Shown here one piece after another: positions 24,559-32,675 of a DNA stretch of 47,540 bases. This DNA comes from JACRIK01 sp040753835. Lineage in GTDB: Bacteria > Planctomycetota > MHYJ01 > JACQXL01. Position 1 is the stretch's first letter. Every line of letters begins with the position of its first letter. A program made the position numbers and the translations under genes. The DNA lies in the NCBI GenBank assembly GCA_040753835.1, contig JBFMDM010000005.1, forward strand, positions 1-47,540, in the 5' to 3' direction. The notes beneath the pieces are model-generated. The model saw only the letters and a list, made by a program, of their open reading frames with translations, was not told the DNA's origin and made no database searches.

Positions 24559-25488
24559 ATGGCATACAGAAGAAATTACTTTACAGGCGGACAGGTTACC
24601 ACCCCTCTAATCGTTGAGGGCGCGGTGACTGAAGAGAAGATAGCGGATAACGCCGTGACTTCCGCCAAAATCAAGGACGAGACCATTACCGGAGCCGATA
24701 TCGGAGCCGGACAGGTCCAGACCGCGGATATAGCGGACAAGGCCGTAACCGCGGCTAAATTAGGCGATGACGTTACCGTAACACCGTTGCCGGATAATGC
24801 GGTAACAACGCCGAAGATTGCGGATAACGCCGTGGTTGAGCAGAAGATTGCCAATGGCGCGGTAACCAGTGATAAGATTGCGGCCGGAGCAGTGACCTCG
24901 CTCAAGATACCGGATGGGTCTATCACCAATGCCAAGATTGCGACGAATACAATCACGCAAGGCAAGATTGCCAACAACGCCATCGGCACTGGTGAAATCC
25001 AGAACAACGCCGTAACCTCGGAAAAGATAGCGTTGACTGCGATTTCGACCGAGAAACTCGCGAACGGCGCAGTTACGGCTGAGAAACTCGCGCCCGGAGT
25101 TGGCGGCGGCGATACCCTGACCTTCCTGCCCACCTCGGTTGAGGCGTTGTATCTGACCGACATCAGCGCGGACATCCCGTACACGGCCTTTGACTTGTCA
25201 CCCTGGGTTCCGGCCAATGCCAAAGGCGTAATCCTGCAACTGGGGATGTTCAATCAGGCCTTTACAAGCGGTCGGGCGTTCTTCAGGGTGCGCACCAACA
25301 CTGACCAGCGCGATGCCCTAGGCGTGGGCGTTGTGCCCGGAGCGACTTCCCAGGTGGTAAATCAGGGCATAGTGCCGCTGGTTGTCGGCACAGGGCCGAG
25401 GACGATTGAGTATGCTTTAGAGAGCGTCGGAGGACCCTGGACAGCCACGCTAACTCTCTATGTTACTGTGATTGGTTACGTTGTGTAA
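24559..25488 (+). CDS. Tail-fibre-like protein with about 16 decapeptide repeats
   Basis: 310 aa. From about residue 19 to 177 it consists of about 16 decapeptides of the form A-D-N-A-V-T-x-x-K-I (one of nine residues), the type of repeat that forms elongated trimeric fibres in phage tail and collar proteins and in some cell-surface proteins. After GVGGGD comes a C-terminal domain of about 125 residues, rich in beta strands and aromatics (YTAFDLSPWVPANAKGVILQ), that could be a receptor-binding tip. No signal peptide is visible. The start at 24559 lies after AAGGAATTAGGTG; the upstream extension is repeat B. It follows the structural-like gene at 23628 and may form a functional pair with it. 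Confidence 0.75.
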   Translation: MAYRRNYFTGGQVTTPLIVEGAVTEEKIADNAVTSAKIKDETITGADIGAGQVQTADIADKAVTAAKLGDDVTVTPLPDNAVTTPKIADNAVVEQKIANGAVTSDKIAAGAVTSLKIPDGSITNAKIATNTITQGKIANNAIGTGEIQNNAVTSEKIALTAISTEKLANGAVTAEKLAPGVGGGDTLTFLPTSVEALYLTDISADIPYTAFDLSPWVPANAKGVILQLGMFNQAFTSGRAFFRVRTNTDQRDALGVGVVPGATSQVVNQGIVPLVVGTGPRTIEYALESVGGPWTATLTLYVTVIGYVV

Positions 25489-25513
25489 TGTGGCCCCGAT
25501 GTCGCGGAGTTTA

Positions 25514-25580
25514 CCCCGCACATAAGTTGCCTGCCCGCCTGCCTGACGGTAGGCAGGTCCGGTCAGGCGGGTGTGCGGGG
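25514..25580. repeat. Inverted repeat with CCCCGCACA ends
   Basis: CCCCGCACA (25514-25522) and TGTGCGGGG (25572-25580) flank a CCTGCCTG/CAGGCGGG palindrome cluster. The left end plus TAA matches the inverted repeat after lipA at 32467-32483. Confidence 0.65.
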
Positions 25581-25644
25581 TCGCTAACAGCCAGTAAACA
25601 CACCCATTGCCCCTCTTATTAGAGGTGATTTAGTTCACTTTCAA

Positions 25645-25673
25645 TTGACCCAGCCGCCTGTCTTTGCTATACA
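25645..25673 (+). promoter_or_regulatory. Candidate promoter of the lpxC cluster
   Basis: TTGACC (25645-25650) and TATACA (25668-25673) are 17 bases apart. The expected transcript start falls at about 25680, two bases before the lpxC ATG, and no Shine-Dalgarno precedes that ATG. This suggests a leaderless transcript. Confidence 0.5.
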
Positions 25674-25681
25674 CTAACTCA

Positions 25682-26530
25682 ATGAAGACATTGTTCCGGC
25701 ATACTATCAAGAAACAGGTTTCGTGCGAAGGGACTGGGCTTTTTACCGGGCAAAAGGCAATATTGACATTCCTGCCCGCCAAAATTGATAGTGGCGTTAC
25801 TTTTATCGTTAACAATACCAGAATCCCTGCCACACTTCAGAACGTCCTGCCCCAATACCGCCGTAACGCCATCGGTAAGGACGGCATCGTCATTGAGACC
25901 ATAGAGCATCTGATGGCGGCACTGAACGGCTTGAGCATAACCAATATTGATATAGAAATTGCCGGCAGTAATGGAAGCAAATCTGTTGAGGTACCTAACA
26001 CCGATGGCAGCGCTCAATTTTTCGTGGAGTTATTGTCGGCAGCCGGTATTGAGGAGCAACGCGTACCCAAGAAAGTCCTGCGAATAAAAGCGCCGGTTGA
26101 TTACAAGGATGGAGAATGTTCCATTACCGCCTTACCAGATAATAATGATTATTTGACGATTGATTATACCTTTTCGCATCCCGCAAGGATTATCGGTAAT
26201 CAGCATCTGTCCATAAAGATAACCGAGGATAACTTTATTTCGGAGATAGCCCCGGCCCGGACATTCTGTATGGCCGATGAGGTGGCGTCTCTGCAGGCAC
26301 AGGGAATCGGCAGGTCAGCCAATTACCAGAACGTTCTGGTGGTGGATAACGATAAAATCATAGATAACAATCTGCGGTTCAAGGACGAGTTCGTGCGCCA
26401 TAAAATACTTGATTTAATGGGCGATTTATACTTGTTGAATGCGCCGGTATTTGCTAAAATAATTGCGGTAAAGACCGGGCATAAGCAGAATATAGAATTC
26501 GTCAGAAGACTGGCTCAAGACCAGCAGTAA
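25682..26530 (+). CDS. lpxC: UDP-3-O-acyl-N-acetylglucosamine deacetylase
   Basis: A 282-aa zinc amidase carrying out the committed step of lipid A synthesis in the cytoplasm. The zinc ligands are H76 in IEHLMAAL, and H240 and D244 in RHKILDLMGDL. The N-terminal TIKKQVSCEGTGLFTGQKA and EIAPARTFCMADEV motifs are typical. It is slightly shorter than the usual 300 residues and is not fused to FabZ, unlike in Bacteroidota. The start at 25682 is chosen as it begins at the conserved TIK region; an in-frame TTG at 25664 lies inside the promoter. It leads fabZ, lpxA, PBP2, efp, lipB, lipA on the same strand. Confidence 0.95.
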   Translation: MKTLFRHTIKKQVSCEGTGLFTGQKAILTFLPAKIDSGVTFIVNNTRIPATLQNVLPQYRRNAIGKDGIVIETIEHLMAALNGLSITNIDIEIAGSNGSKSVEVPNTDGSAQFFVELLSAAGIEEQRVPKKVLRIKAPVDYKDGECSITALPDNNDYLTIDYTFSHPARIIGNQHLSIKITEDNFISEIAPARTFCMADEVASLQAQGIGRSANYQNVLVVDNDKIIDNNLRFKDEFVRHKILDLMGDLYLLNAPVFAKIIAVKTGHKQNIEFVRRLAQDQQ

Positions 26531-26584
26531 AAGAGTCCAGCAGACCAACAGTTTCGGCCGGACGATATGGAAAGGAATTGATTT

Positions 26585-27070
26585 ATGAATCCAGAGAATG
26601 TGCAGAACAAGACATCAGACGCGGCCAGCAAGGCGGTACGGCTGGACATCAGGGAAATACATAATATCCTGCCGCACCGTTATCCGTTCCTCCTGGTGGA
26701 CCGGGTGATAGAGATGGAGGGCTACCAGCGCGCGGTCGGCATCAAGAACGTGACGATGAACGAGCCGTTCTTCCAGGGCCATTTCCCGGGTATGCCGGTG
26801 ATGCCGGGCGTCCTGCAGATTGAGGCGATGGCGCAAGTGGCCGGCATTATGCTCCTCTCCCGGGCCGGTAATGAGAATAAAATCGCGATGTTCCTGTCCA
26901 TAGACGAAGCCAAGTTCAGGCGCACGGTTATCCCGGGCGACCAGTTGCGCATAGAGGTCAATACCACCAAGGTCAAGTCCAGAATCGTTGAGGCCGAGGC
27001 CAGGATTACCGTGGAGGGCGATGTGGCATCAGAGGCCAAGATTAAGTTTATGCTGGTGGATAAGGAATAA
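26585..27070 (+). CDS. fabZ: 3-hydroxyacyl-ACP dehydratase
   Basis: A 161-aa hotdog-fold dehydratase of type II fatty acid synthesis. It has ILPHRYPFLLVDRV and the catalytic stretch GHFPGMPVMPGVLQIEAMAQ, with the conserved His and Glu. About 15 extra N-terminal residues precede the core. Gene order lpxC-fabZ-lpxA is the classical lipid A cluster, in which FabZ competes with LpxA for hydroxyacyl-ACP. AAAGGAATTGATTT precedes the ATG. The gap to lpxC holds an AGTCCAGCAGACCAACAG repeat that recurs after fabZ. Confidence 0.96.
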   Translation: MNPENVQNKTSDAASKAVRLDIREIHNILPHRYPFLLVDRVIEMEGYQRAVGIKNVTMNEPFFQGHFPGMPVMPGVLQIEAMAQVAGIMLLSRAGNENKIAMFLSIDEAKFRRTVIPGDQLRIEVNTTKVKSRIVEAEARITVEGDVASEAKIKFMLVDKE

Positions 27071-27144
27071 GACCAACAGAAAAAGAGTCCAACAGACCAA
27101 CAGTTTCTGCTGGACTACACACAGTTGAAAACGAGTAGAAATCT

Positions 27145-27960
27145 ATGACAAACATTCACGCAACAGCAATAATTGAACAGGGCGCCCAGATTGACCAGAG
27201 CGTTACCATCGGGCCGTATGTTACCATCGGCCAGGATGTCAAGGTCGGCGCAGGCACGGTTATCGGCCCTTACTGCCATATCACCGGACACACGACCATC
27301 GGTCGGAATAACAAGTTCCTGGCCTATTGCAGCGTTGGCACTCCGCCCCAGGATATCGGCTATAAGGATGAGCCGACTCGCTTGACTATCGGCGACAATA
27401 ACACTTTTAAGGAATTTGTGACGCTCAACCGCGGCACGATGAAAGACAACCAGGAGACCATTGTCGGCAACAATAATTACCTGATGGCCTATGCGCATAT
27501 GGGGCACGACAGCGTGCTGGGCAATAATATCATTATGGCCAACGGCGTGCAGTTGGGCGGGCACGTGCACGTGGAAGACCATGCGGCCCTGGGCGGCCTG
27601 GTCGGGGTGCATCATCTGGTGACTATCGGGGCGCACGCCTTTATCGGCGGCGCGGCCAGGGTAATCCAGGATGTGCCTCCCTACGTGATTGCCGAAGGCC
27701 ATCCGGCCAAGGTGCGCGCCCTTAACATCATCGGCCTGGAGCGAAGGGGATTTTCCGAGGAGGTCATCAATGCGCTGGAAGAGGCGTATAAACTCATCTG
27801 GCGCGGCAAGATGCCGGTGCCTGAGGCGTTCCAGAAACTGCTTGCGCCTGAAAAGAATCCCTGCAAAGAGGTCCAGTATCTGGTGAAATCACTGCAGAAT
27901 ACCCGGGACGGCAAACACGGGCGCTACCGCGAATCGCTCCGCAAGGTGCCCGCAAGGTAG
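27145..27960 (+). CDS. lpxA: Acyl-ACP--UDP-N-acetylglucosamine O-acyltransferase
   Basis: A 271-aa left-handed beta-helix enzyme, the first step of lipid A synthesis. It begins IHATAIIEQGAQIDQSVTIGPY, here shown in part as IHATAIIEQGAQ, and carries regular hexapeptide repeats (IGPYVTIGQDVKVG). The catalytic His lies in AYAHMGHDSVLG, and the C-terminal helical domain begins at about residue 195 (NIIGLERRGFS). Length is as usual (about 260). Shine-Dalgarno is weak. It follows fabZ by 74 bases, again filled by AACAGACCAACAG-type repeat. Confidence 0.96.
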   Translation: MTNIHATAIIEQGAQIDQSVTIGPYVTIGQDVKVGAGTVIGPYCHITGHTTIGRNNKFLAYCSVGTPPQDIGYKDEPTRLTIGDNNTFKEFVTLNRGTMKDNQETIVGNNNYLMAYAHMGHDSVLGNNIIMANGVQLGGHVHVEDHAALGGLVGVHHLVTIGAHAFIGGAARVIQDVPPYVIAEGHPAKVRALNIIGLERRGFSEEVINALEEAYKLIWRGKMPVPEAFQKLLAPEKNPCKEVQYLVKSLQNTRDGKHGRYRESLRKVPAR

Positions 27961-28036
27961 GTGATTGGGTAATTGGGTGATTAGGGAAATAGGAGAATTA
28001 TCTACTAATAACCCAACGACCTAATGACTTAACACT

Positions 28037-30070
28037 ATGTTCCAAAAACGGGTTATCGTGATTGTCGGCTTTATTGCCGCAGTATTTTTCGTCATTGTCA
28101 TAAGGTTATTCGCCCTTCAGGTTATTGAGAACTCTTATTACCGCACCCAGGCGCGCAAATACGCCACCAGAATTGAACTCATTGCCGACCCGCGCGGCAA
28201 GGTCCTGGACCGCAACGGCAATGTCCTGGTCAGCAATAAACTCGCCTTTGACCTGTTTATCACGCCGGCCGTATACCTGAAACCCAAGACGCCTGCCCCT
28301 AAGGCCATTGTTAATAACGGTTCCAAACCGGATAATCCCAAAACGACTGATTCCAACAATGACACCCAGGCCCAGGAGGAGATACTAAGGAAATTGTCCA
28401 ACCTTCTGAATATCAAATATGATTTAATTGCCTCAAAGATAAAGTCAATCCAGGACAGGATTGCCGAGCAGGCGCAGTCCAGGCCGGAGCGCGAGCAGAA
28501 ACGTTTCACCAAACAGCAATACCGCAACCGCTTTCGGATTTTCTCAGGCCTGACGCTCAACCAGGCAATGCAGATAGAATCGCACCCGGAGATTTTCCGG
28601 GGATTCAACGTCTCGGAGACCATCTCGCGCCATTATCTCCATAACGACCTGGCCTGCCATATCATCGGCTATGTCGGCCCTATCTGGAAGGAGGAATACG
28701 ACCAGTTTATAGAGAACGGCTATTTTGACGAGATGCTCAGCCCGGAGGTGGACGAGAACACCTACCAGGCCCTGATAGATATGGGCGAATTCAAGAATAT
28801 ATCCATCGGCCGGAGCGGGCTGGAAAAACAATACGACCGGCTGTTCACAGGCCGGTACGGGGTGCGACTGAGCGAATACGACTATGCCAGCAAGCAGAAG
28901 GAGGAATTGAGCCGGACCGAGTCGGTTCCGCCGGCCGACATAATGCTGACTATTGACCTGGACCTGCAGAAGAAACTGGAATCGGCGCTGAAAGGCAAGA
29001 CCGGCGCCGGCATCGTGATGGATGTCAATACCGGCGAGATATTGGCTATGGCCAGCGCGCCGTCGTTTGACCCCAACCGGCTCCAGCCGCCCGTGGACGC
29101 CCAGATGACCGAGTTCATCGCCAAGTCGCCCCTGAAACCGTTGTATAACCGGGCGATTTCCGGCGAATACCCGCCCGGCTCGGTCTTCAAGATTGTTACG
29201 GCCCTGGCCGCCCTGGAGGAAGGCAAGGTCACGCCCTTTTCGCCATTCCATTGCAACGGATATTTCTCTCCCAAATACAAGAAGTTCAAGTGCTGGATTG
29301 CCGAGCATAACCGGGAACACGGGACTCTGGCTGTGGAAGATGGGTTCAAGCATTCCTGCAACGTATACTTCTTTCACGCCGGAAATCTGGCGGGCGGAGA
29401 GGCGATTACCAGATGGGCGCGGAATATGGGATTCGGCGAGCGCAGCGGCATAGATGTGGCGGGCGAGAAAAAGGGCCGCGTGCCCAAGCCGCTGGTTGAT
29501 AAAGACCCGAAGACCGGCCGGCCGAAATGGCCGCTGGCTGATACATTGAATATGTCCATCGGACAGGGCGACCTGATGGTTACGCCCCTCCAGGTGGTCA
29601 GGATGGTCGCGGCCGTTGCCAACGGCGGAACGCTGGTCAGGCCGCGGATTATCAAAACAGATATTCCCAAGGAAGCAACTGACAAGAATGCAGAAGCAGC
29701 GGCTAAACCGGAGAGCCTGTCTGCCGTGTCGGCACAGGCAGGCCCGAATACGGCGCAAAAGGTAAGCATCTCGGAAAGCACGCTTTCCCATATCCGAAAC
29801 GGGATGTATAAGGTGGTGCATTCAGAAGGCGGAACGGCCCACGGGAGCGGCGTTAGAAACTTTCCTGCCGCGGGCAAGACCGGAACGGCCGAGGTCTGGG
29901 GCCGGAAATCGCACGCCTGGTTCGCCGGCTTTGCGCCATTTGACAGGCCGCGGATTGCCTTTGTGGTCGTGGTGGAATACGGCGGCAAGGGCTCTGAGGT
30001 CTCGGCACCTGTTGTGGCCGCCTTCCTGCCCGAGGCGCTGGAAATATACTCACCATCCGGGCCAAAATAA
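28037..30070 (+). CDS. mrdA: Penicillin-binding protein 2 (elongasome transpeptidase)
   Basis: A 677-aa class B PBP that cross-links peptidoglycan during elongation with RodA. It has a single N-terminal membrane segment (VIVIVGFIAAVFFVIVIRLF), a pedestal domain with RGKVLDRNGNVL, and a transpeptidase domain with S382-V-F-K (PPGSVFK), S440-C-N (KHSCNVYF) and K614-T-G (AGKTGTAE). Two inserted stretches (about residues 80-115 and 545-585) are Pro/Lys/Ala-rich; the latter includes a CCTG/CAGG palindrome (29716-29745). The start is poorly supported by a Shine-Dalgarno and follows a repeat-filled gap (GTGATTGGGTAATTGGG words). The product clearly links the envelope theme of the cluster. Confidence 0.93.
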   Translation: MFQKRVIVIVGFIAAVFFVIVIRLFALQVIENSYYRTQARKYATRIELIADPRGKVLDRNGNVLVSNKLAFDLFITPAVYLKPKTPAPKAIVNNGSKPDNPKTTDSNNDTQAQEEILRKLSNLLNIKYDLIASKIKSIQDRIAEQAQSRPEREQKRFTKQQYRNRFRIFSGLTLNQAMQIESHPEIFRGFNVSETISRHYLHNDLACHIIGYVGPIWKEEYDQFIENGYFDEMLSPEVDENTYQALIDMGEFKNISIGRSGLEKQYDRLFTGRYGVRLSEYDYASKQKEELSRTESVPPADIMLTIDLDLQKKLESALKGKTGAGIVMDVNTGEILAMASAPSFDPNRLQPPVDAQMTEFIAKSPLKPLYNRAISGEYPPGSVFKIVTALAALEEGKVTPFSPFHCNGYFSPKYKKFKCWIAEHNREHGTLAVEDGFKHSCNVYFFHAGNLAGGEAITRWARNMGFGERSGIDVAGEKKGRVPKPLVDKDPKTGRPKWPLADTLNMSIGQGDLMVTPLQVVRMVAAVANGGTLVRPRIIKTDIPKEATDKNAEAAAKPESLSAVSAQAGPNTAQKVSISESTLSHIRNGMYKVVHSEGGTAHGSGVRNFPAAGKTGTAEVWGRKSHAWFAGFAPFDRPRIAFVVVVEYGGKGSEVSAPVVAAFLPEALEIYSPSGPK

Positions 30071-30146
30071 GATATAATCCATAAATTTCTTGACTTCCCA
30101 GCGATTATCTTTTACAAATAGCGACCCGCTTTGGCGGAATAAAACT

Positions 30147-30716
30147 ATGTCTACTATCAATGCGACAGAGATAAAAAAGGGAATGGTCATCAGGTTCAAT
30201 AACGACCTCTACGAGGTGGCGGACTATGACCACGTCACGCCGGGCAACTGGCGGGCGATGATGCAGGTCAAGATGCGCAATCTCAAGACCGGCTCCACCC
30301 TGGAATACCGGTTCCGTTCGGTGGACAAGGTGGAACAACTCTCCGTGGAATTAAAACCGGCCGATTACCTTTACCAGAAGGGCAATTTCTTCGTGTTTAT
30401 GAGCACCGAGAACTACGAAGAGATTTCCATTGCCCTGGATATTCTCAAGGACAAAGCCAAATATATGAAAGAGAATCAGTCCGTGATGCTGGTCTATTGC
30501 GACGGCGGGCTGATTGACGTCCAGTTACCGATAACGGTTGACCTGAAAATCACCCAGACCGCGCCTCCCTTGAAGACCGCCACGATTACCAATGTTTCCA
30601 AGCCGGCCACGATGGAGACCGGACTGGTGGTCCAGGTTCCGGCATTCATTGAGGAGGGAGAAACCATCCGCATTGATACGCGCGACGGGCGATATGTGGA
30701 ACGGGTCCAGTCATAA
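30147..30716 (+). CDS. efp: Translation elongation factor P
   Basis: A 189-aa, three-domain KOW/OB protein that rescues ribosomes stalled at polyproline. The start at 30147 gives the canonical beginning (TINATEIKKGMVIRFNNDLY). The loop that reaches the peptidyl-transferase centre reads VTPGNWRA, so residue 34, normally a modified Lys or Arg, is Asn (N34). EpmA/YfcM-type lysylation and EarP rhamnosylation are therefore not possible at that site. The C-terminal signature IDTRDGRYVERV is intact. The upstream in-frame extension to 30090 is unlikely to be translated. Confidence 0.96.
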   Translation: MSTINATEIKKGMVIRFNNDLYEVADYDHVTPGNWRAMMQVKMRNLKTGSTLEYRFRSVDKVEQLSVELKPADYLYQKGNFFVFMSTENYEEISIALDILKDKAKYMKENQSVMLVYCDGGLIDVQLPITVDLKITQTAPPLKTATITNVSKPATMETGLVVQVPAFIEEGETIRIDTRDGRYVERVQS

Positions 30717-30732
30717 TAGTTCCAGACATCCG

Positions 30733-31554
30733 ATGAAACCATTAACTGTCTTTAAGTTGGGCCCTACTGCCTATGATGAGGCGCTTTCCTTTCAGTTTGA
30801 ACTGGTGGAAAGGGTCAGGGAATCAAGAGGCAAGCATTCCTTCCTGGTCCTGCTGGAACACCAGCCGGTCATTACACTGGGCAAGAATGCCAACGGCAAC
30901 AACATCCTCGCCTCTCCGGAAGCGCTTAAGAAACGGGGTATTGAGGTAAAACAGATAGACCGGGGCGGCGATGTCACCTATCACGGCCCAGGGCAGTTGG
31001 TGGGCTATCCGATAATACAACTGGCCTACCATAAGAAAACGCTCAGGGAATACGTGCGCCTTCTGGAACAAACCCTGATTCAGACCCTGGCCGGATTTGG
31101 GATAGATGCTTATACGAAAGATACCGGCTCGGCCGGCGTCTGGGTTAGCCCCGTTAGAAATAGGTCGTCCCCAATGGACGACCGTACTGGCGGCGCACAA
31201 TACATAAATTCTACAAAACATCAAAATAAGAACGTTTTATCTGATGTCAAGTCCGGTATTTCTAACGGGGTGGATGACGCCAAAATCGGATTCATCGGGA
31301 TGCGGGTTTCCAAGGGCGTTACCTACCACGGATTCTCGTTCAATGTGAATAACGAACTTGATGCCTTCGGGCTTATCAATCCCTGCGGGATGAAGAACCC
31401 AAAGATAACCTCGCTCTCAGGCCTGCTTAAAAGACAGGTGCCGATAACCGAGGTGACGGCCAGGTATCTTGAGTCATTCGGGAATCTGTTTAATGTCGGA
31501 ATAACCGAGGTTAAGACCCACCTGTCGTATATGCCTCAGGAGATGCTTTCATAA
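30733..31554 (+). CDS. lipB: Octanoyltransferase LipB with an in-frame repeat insertion
   Basis: Transfers octanoate from acyl-ACP to lipoyl domains of 2-oxoacid dehydrogenases or GcvH. The family motifs are RGGDVTYHGPGQLVGYP, the lysine in AKIGFIGMRVSKGVTYHG, and the catalytic Cys in INPCGMK. It is 273 aa, about 45 longer than usual. The excess is residues 139-179, between TGSAGVWV and DDAKIGFIG, adjacent segments in relatives. That stretch is encoded by a 122-base insert with perfect 14-bp inverted ends (31149-31270). The frame is preserved, so the protein is probably still active. It abuts lipA directly (TAA followed by ATG). Confidence 0.94.
   Translation: MKPLTVFKLGPTAYDEALSFQFELVERVRESRGKHSFLVLLEHQPVITLGKNANGNNILASPEALKKRGIEVKQIDRGGDVTYHGPGQLVGYPIIQLAYHKKTLREYVRLLEQTLIQTLAGFGIDAYTKDTGSAGVWVSPVRNRSSPMDDRTGGAQYINSTKHQNKNVLSDVKSGISNGVDDAKIGFIGMRVSKGVTYHGFSFNVNNELDAFGLINPCGMKNPKITSLSGLLKRQVPITEVTARYLESFGNLFNVGITEVKTHLSYMPQEMLS
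31149..31270. mobile_element. MITE-like element inserted in lipB
   Basis: CCCCGTTAGAAATA (31149-31162) and TATTTCTAACGGGG (31257-31270) are perfect 14-bp inverted ends of a 122-base segment. Next to the left end is another perfect 8-bp hairpin (GGTCGTCC 31163-31170 with GGACGACC 31176-31183). The interior is AT-richer than lipB. No clear target-site duplication was found and there is no transposase gene in the window. Confidence 0.7.
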
Positions 31555-32454
31555 ATGAGATTACCTGCCTGGCTGAAACAGAAAAGGCCCGCGCTGGGCA
31601 AATCCATTGCAGTCAATAATATCCTCAAGCGCCGCAATCTCCATACGGTCTGCCAGAGCGCCAAATGCCCGAATATCTTTGAGTGCTTTGCCAAAGGCGC
31701 GGCCACCTTCCTGATTCTGGGCGATGCCTGCACCAGGCATTGCCGGTTCTGTTCGGTCTGGAAACCCGCCCGCCCCGATGTTACATCGGGACAGTCGGGC
31801 TGGGAGACGCCCAAGCCGCCTTCCCCTGACGAGCCGAAGAATGTCGCCGACGCCTGCCGGAAAATGAAACTGAAACACATAGTCATCACTTCAGTTACCC
31901 GTGATGACCTGCCGGACAACGGAGCAGGTGTATTCTATGATACGATTATTGAGGTGCGTCAGGTTTGCCCTGAGGTAACCATTGAGGTCCTGACCCCTGA
32001 TTTCCAGGGAAGCGAGGTGGATATCAGGAAGGTTATTTTTGCCAAGCCGGATATTTTTAATCACAACATAGAGACCGTTCCGCGGCTCTATGACGCAATA
32101 AGGCCCGGGGCTGATTACCACCGCTCCCTTAGATTGCTTTCATTTATCAAAGAAGTGGATACAGGCATTATTACCAAGTCCGGCTTGATGCTGGGATTAG
32201 GCGAAGAGCCAGATGAGGTTGCAGAAACGCTCAAAGACCTGCGAAAGGCGGATTGCGATATGGTTACCATCGGGCAATACCTGCGCCCGTCATCAGACGC
32301 CGGCATTGCAGAGGTGAAAAGATTCGTCCCGCCAGAAGAATTTAAGTCCTACCGCGCCCAGGCGCTGGAAATGGGATTCAAGTCCGTAGCATCAGGGCCT
32401 TTTGTGCGCTCGTCATATATGGCCGAGGAATTACTCGTAGTTCAAACGAAGTAA
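31555..32454 (+). CDS. lipA: Lipoyl synthase
   Basis: A 299-aa radical-SAM enzyme that inserts two sulfurs into protein-bound octanoyl groups. The auxiliary cluster Cys are C33, C38 and C44 (CQSAKCPNIFEC); the radical-SAM Cys are C59, C63 and C66 (CTRHCRFC). It ends with the conserved ASGPFVRSSYMAEEL, whose Ser ligates the auxiliary cluster. A CCCGATGT/ACATCGGG palindrome (31774-31790) is inserted in frame right after the SAM-cluster loop and encodes RPDVTSGQ. Start codon follows the lipB stop with no gap. Confidence 0.96.
   Translation: MRLPAWLKQKRPALGKSIAVNNILKRRNLHTVCQSAKCPNIFECFAKGAATFLILGDACTRHCRFCSVWKPARPDVTSGQSGWETPKPPSPDEPKNVADACRKMKLKHIVITSVTRDDLPDNGAGVFYDTIIEVRQVCPEVTIEVLTPDFQGSEVDIRKVIFAKPDIFNHNIETVPRLYDAIRPGADYHRSLRLLSFIKEVDTGIITKSGLMLGLGEEPDEVAETLKDLRKADCDMVTIGQYLRPSSDAGIAEVKRFVPPEEFKSYRAQALEMGFKSVASGPFVRSSYMAEELLVVQTK
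31774..31790. repeat. In-frame palindrome inside lipA
   Basis: CCCGATGT-T-ACATCGGG, a perfect 8-bp stem. Translated as PDVTSG; the related topA element is translated as SDMTSE. Confidence 0.65.
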
Positions 32455-32466
32455 GTTGCTACGAAC

Positions 32467-32523
32467 TATCCCGCACATAACCTTCAACTTGGGATACCCA
32501 CCGCAGAGGTTATGTGCGGGATA
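32467..32523. repeat. Inverted repeat downstream of lipA
   Basis: TATCCCGCACATAACCT (32467-32483) and AGGTTATGTGCGGGATA (32507-32523) form a perfect 17-bp stem with a 23-base loop. It may act as a transcript-end hairpin for the convergent lipA and WG-repeat genes, but no T-run follows. The CCCGCACATAA word also begins the element at 25514. Confidence 0.7.
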
Positions 32524-32675
32524 AGGAATTGTAACTGGATTATTACCACTGACACGGCTGATCACACGACAGATGGCAACACCATAGCGGAACCAAGAAC
32601 TACCACGCAGCACAGTCCGTATTCGCGTCTATTCGTGTTAAAAGGTTATCATTACCGTGGGTATGCATAATTCCG

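Noticed and set aside
23628..25488. Prophage remnant
   Set aside because: No integrase, terminase, portal, lysis or att-like direct repeats were recognised; only the fibre-like gene has phage character, so the label is not supported.
28544..29821. 425-aa minus-strand ORF
   Set aside because: Lies wholly antisense to the PBP2 gene with intact catalytic motifs; a composition shadow.
32540..32640. Possible tRNA downstream of lipA
   Set aside because: No cloverleaf with anticodon stem and TTCGANNC-type loop could be drawn.
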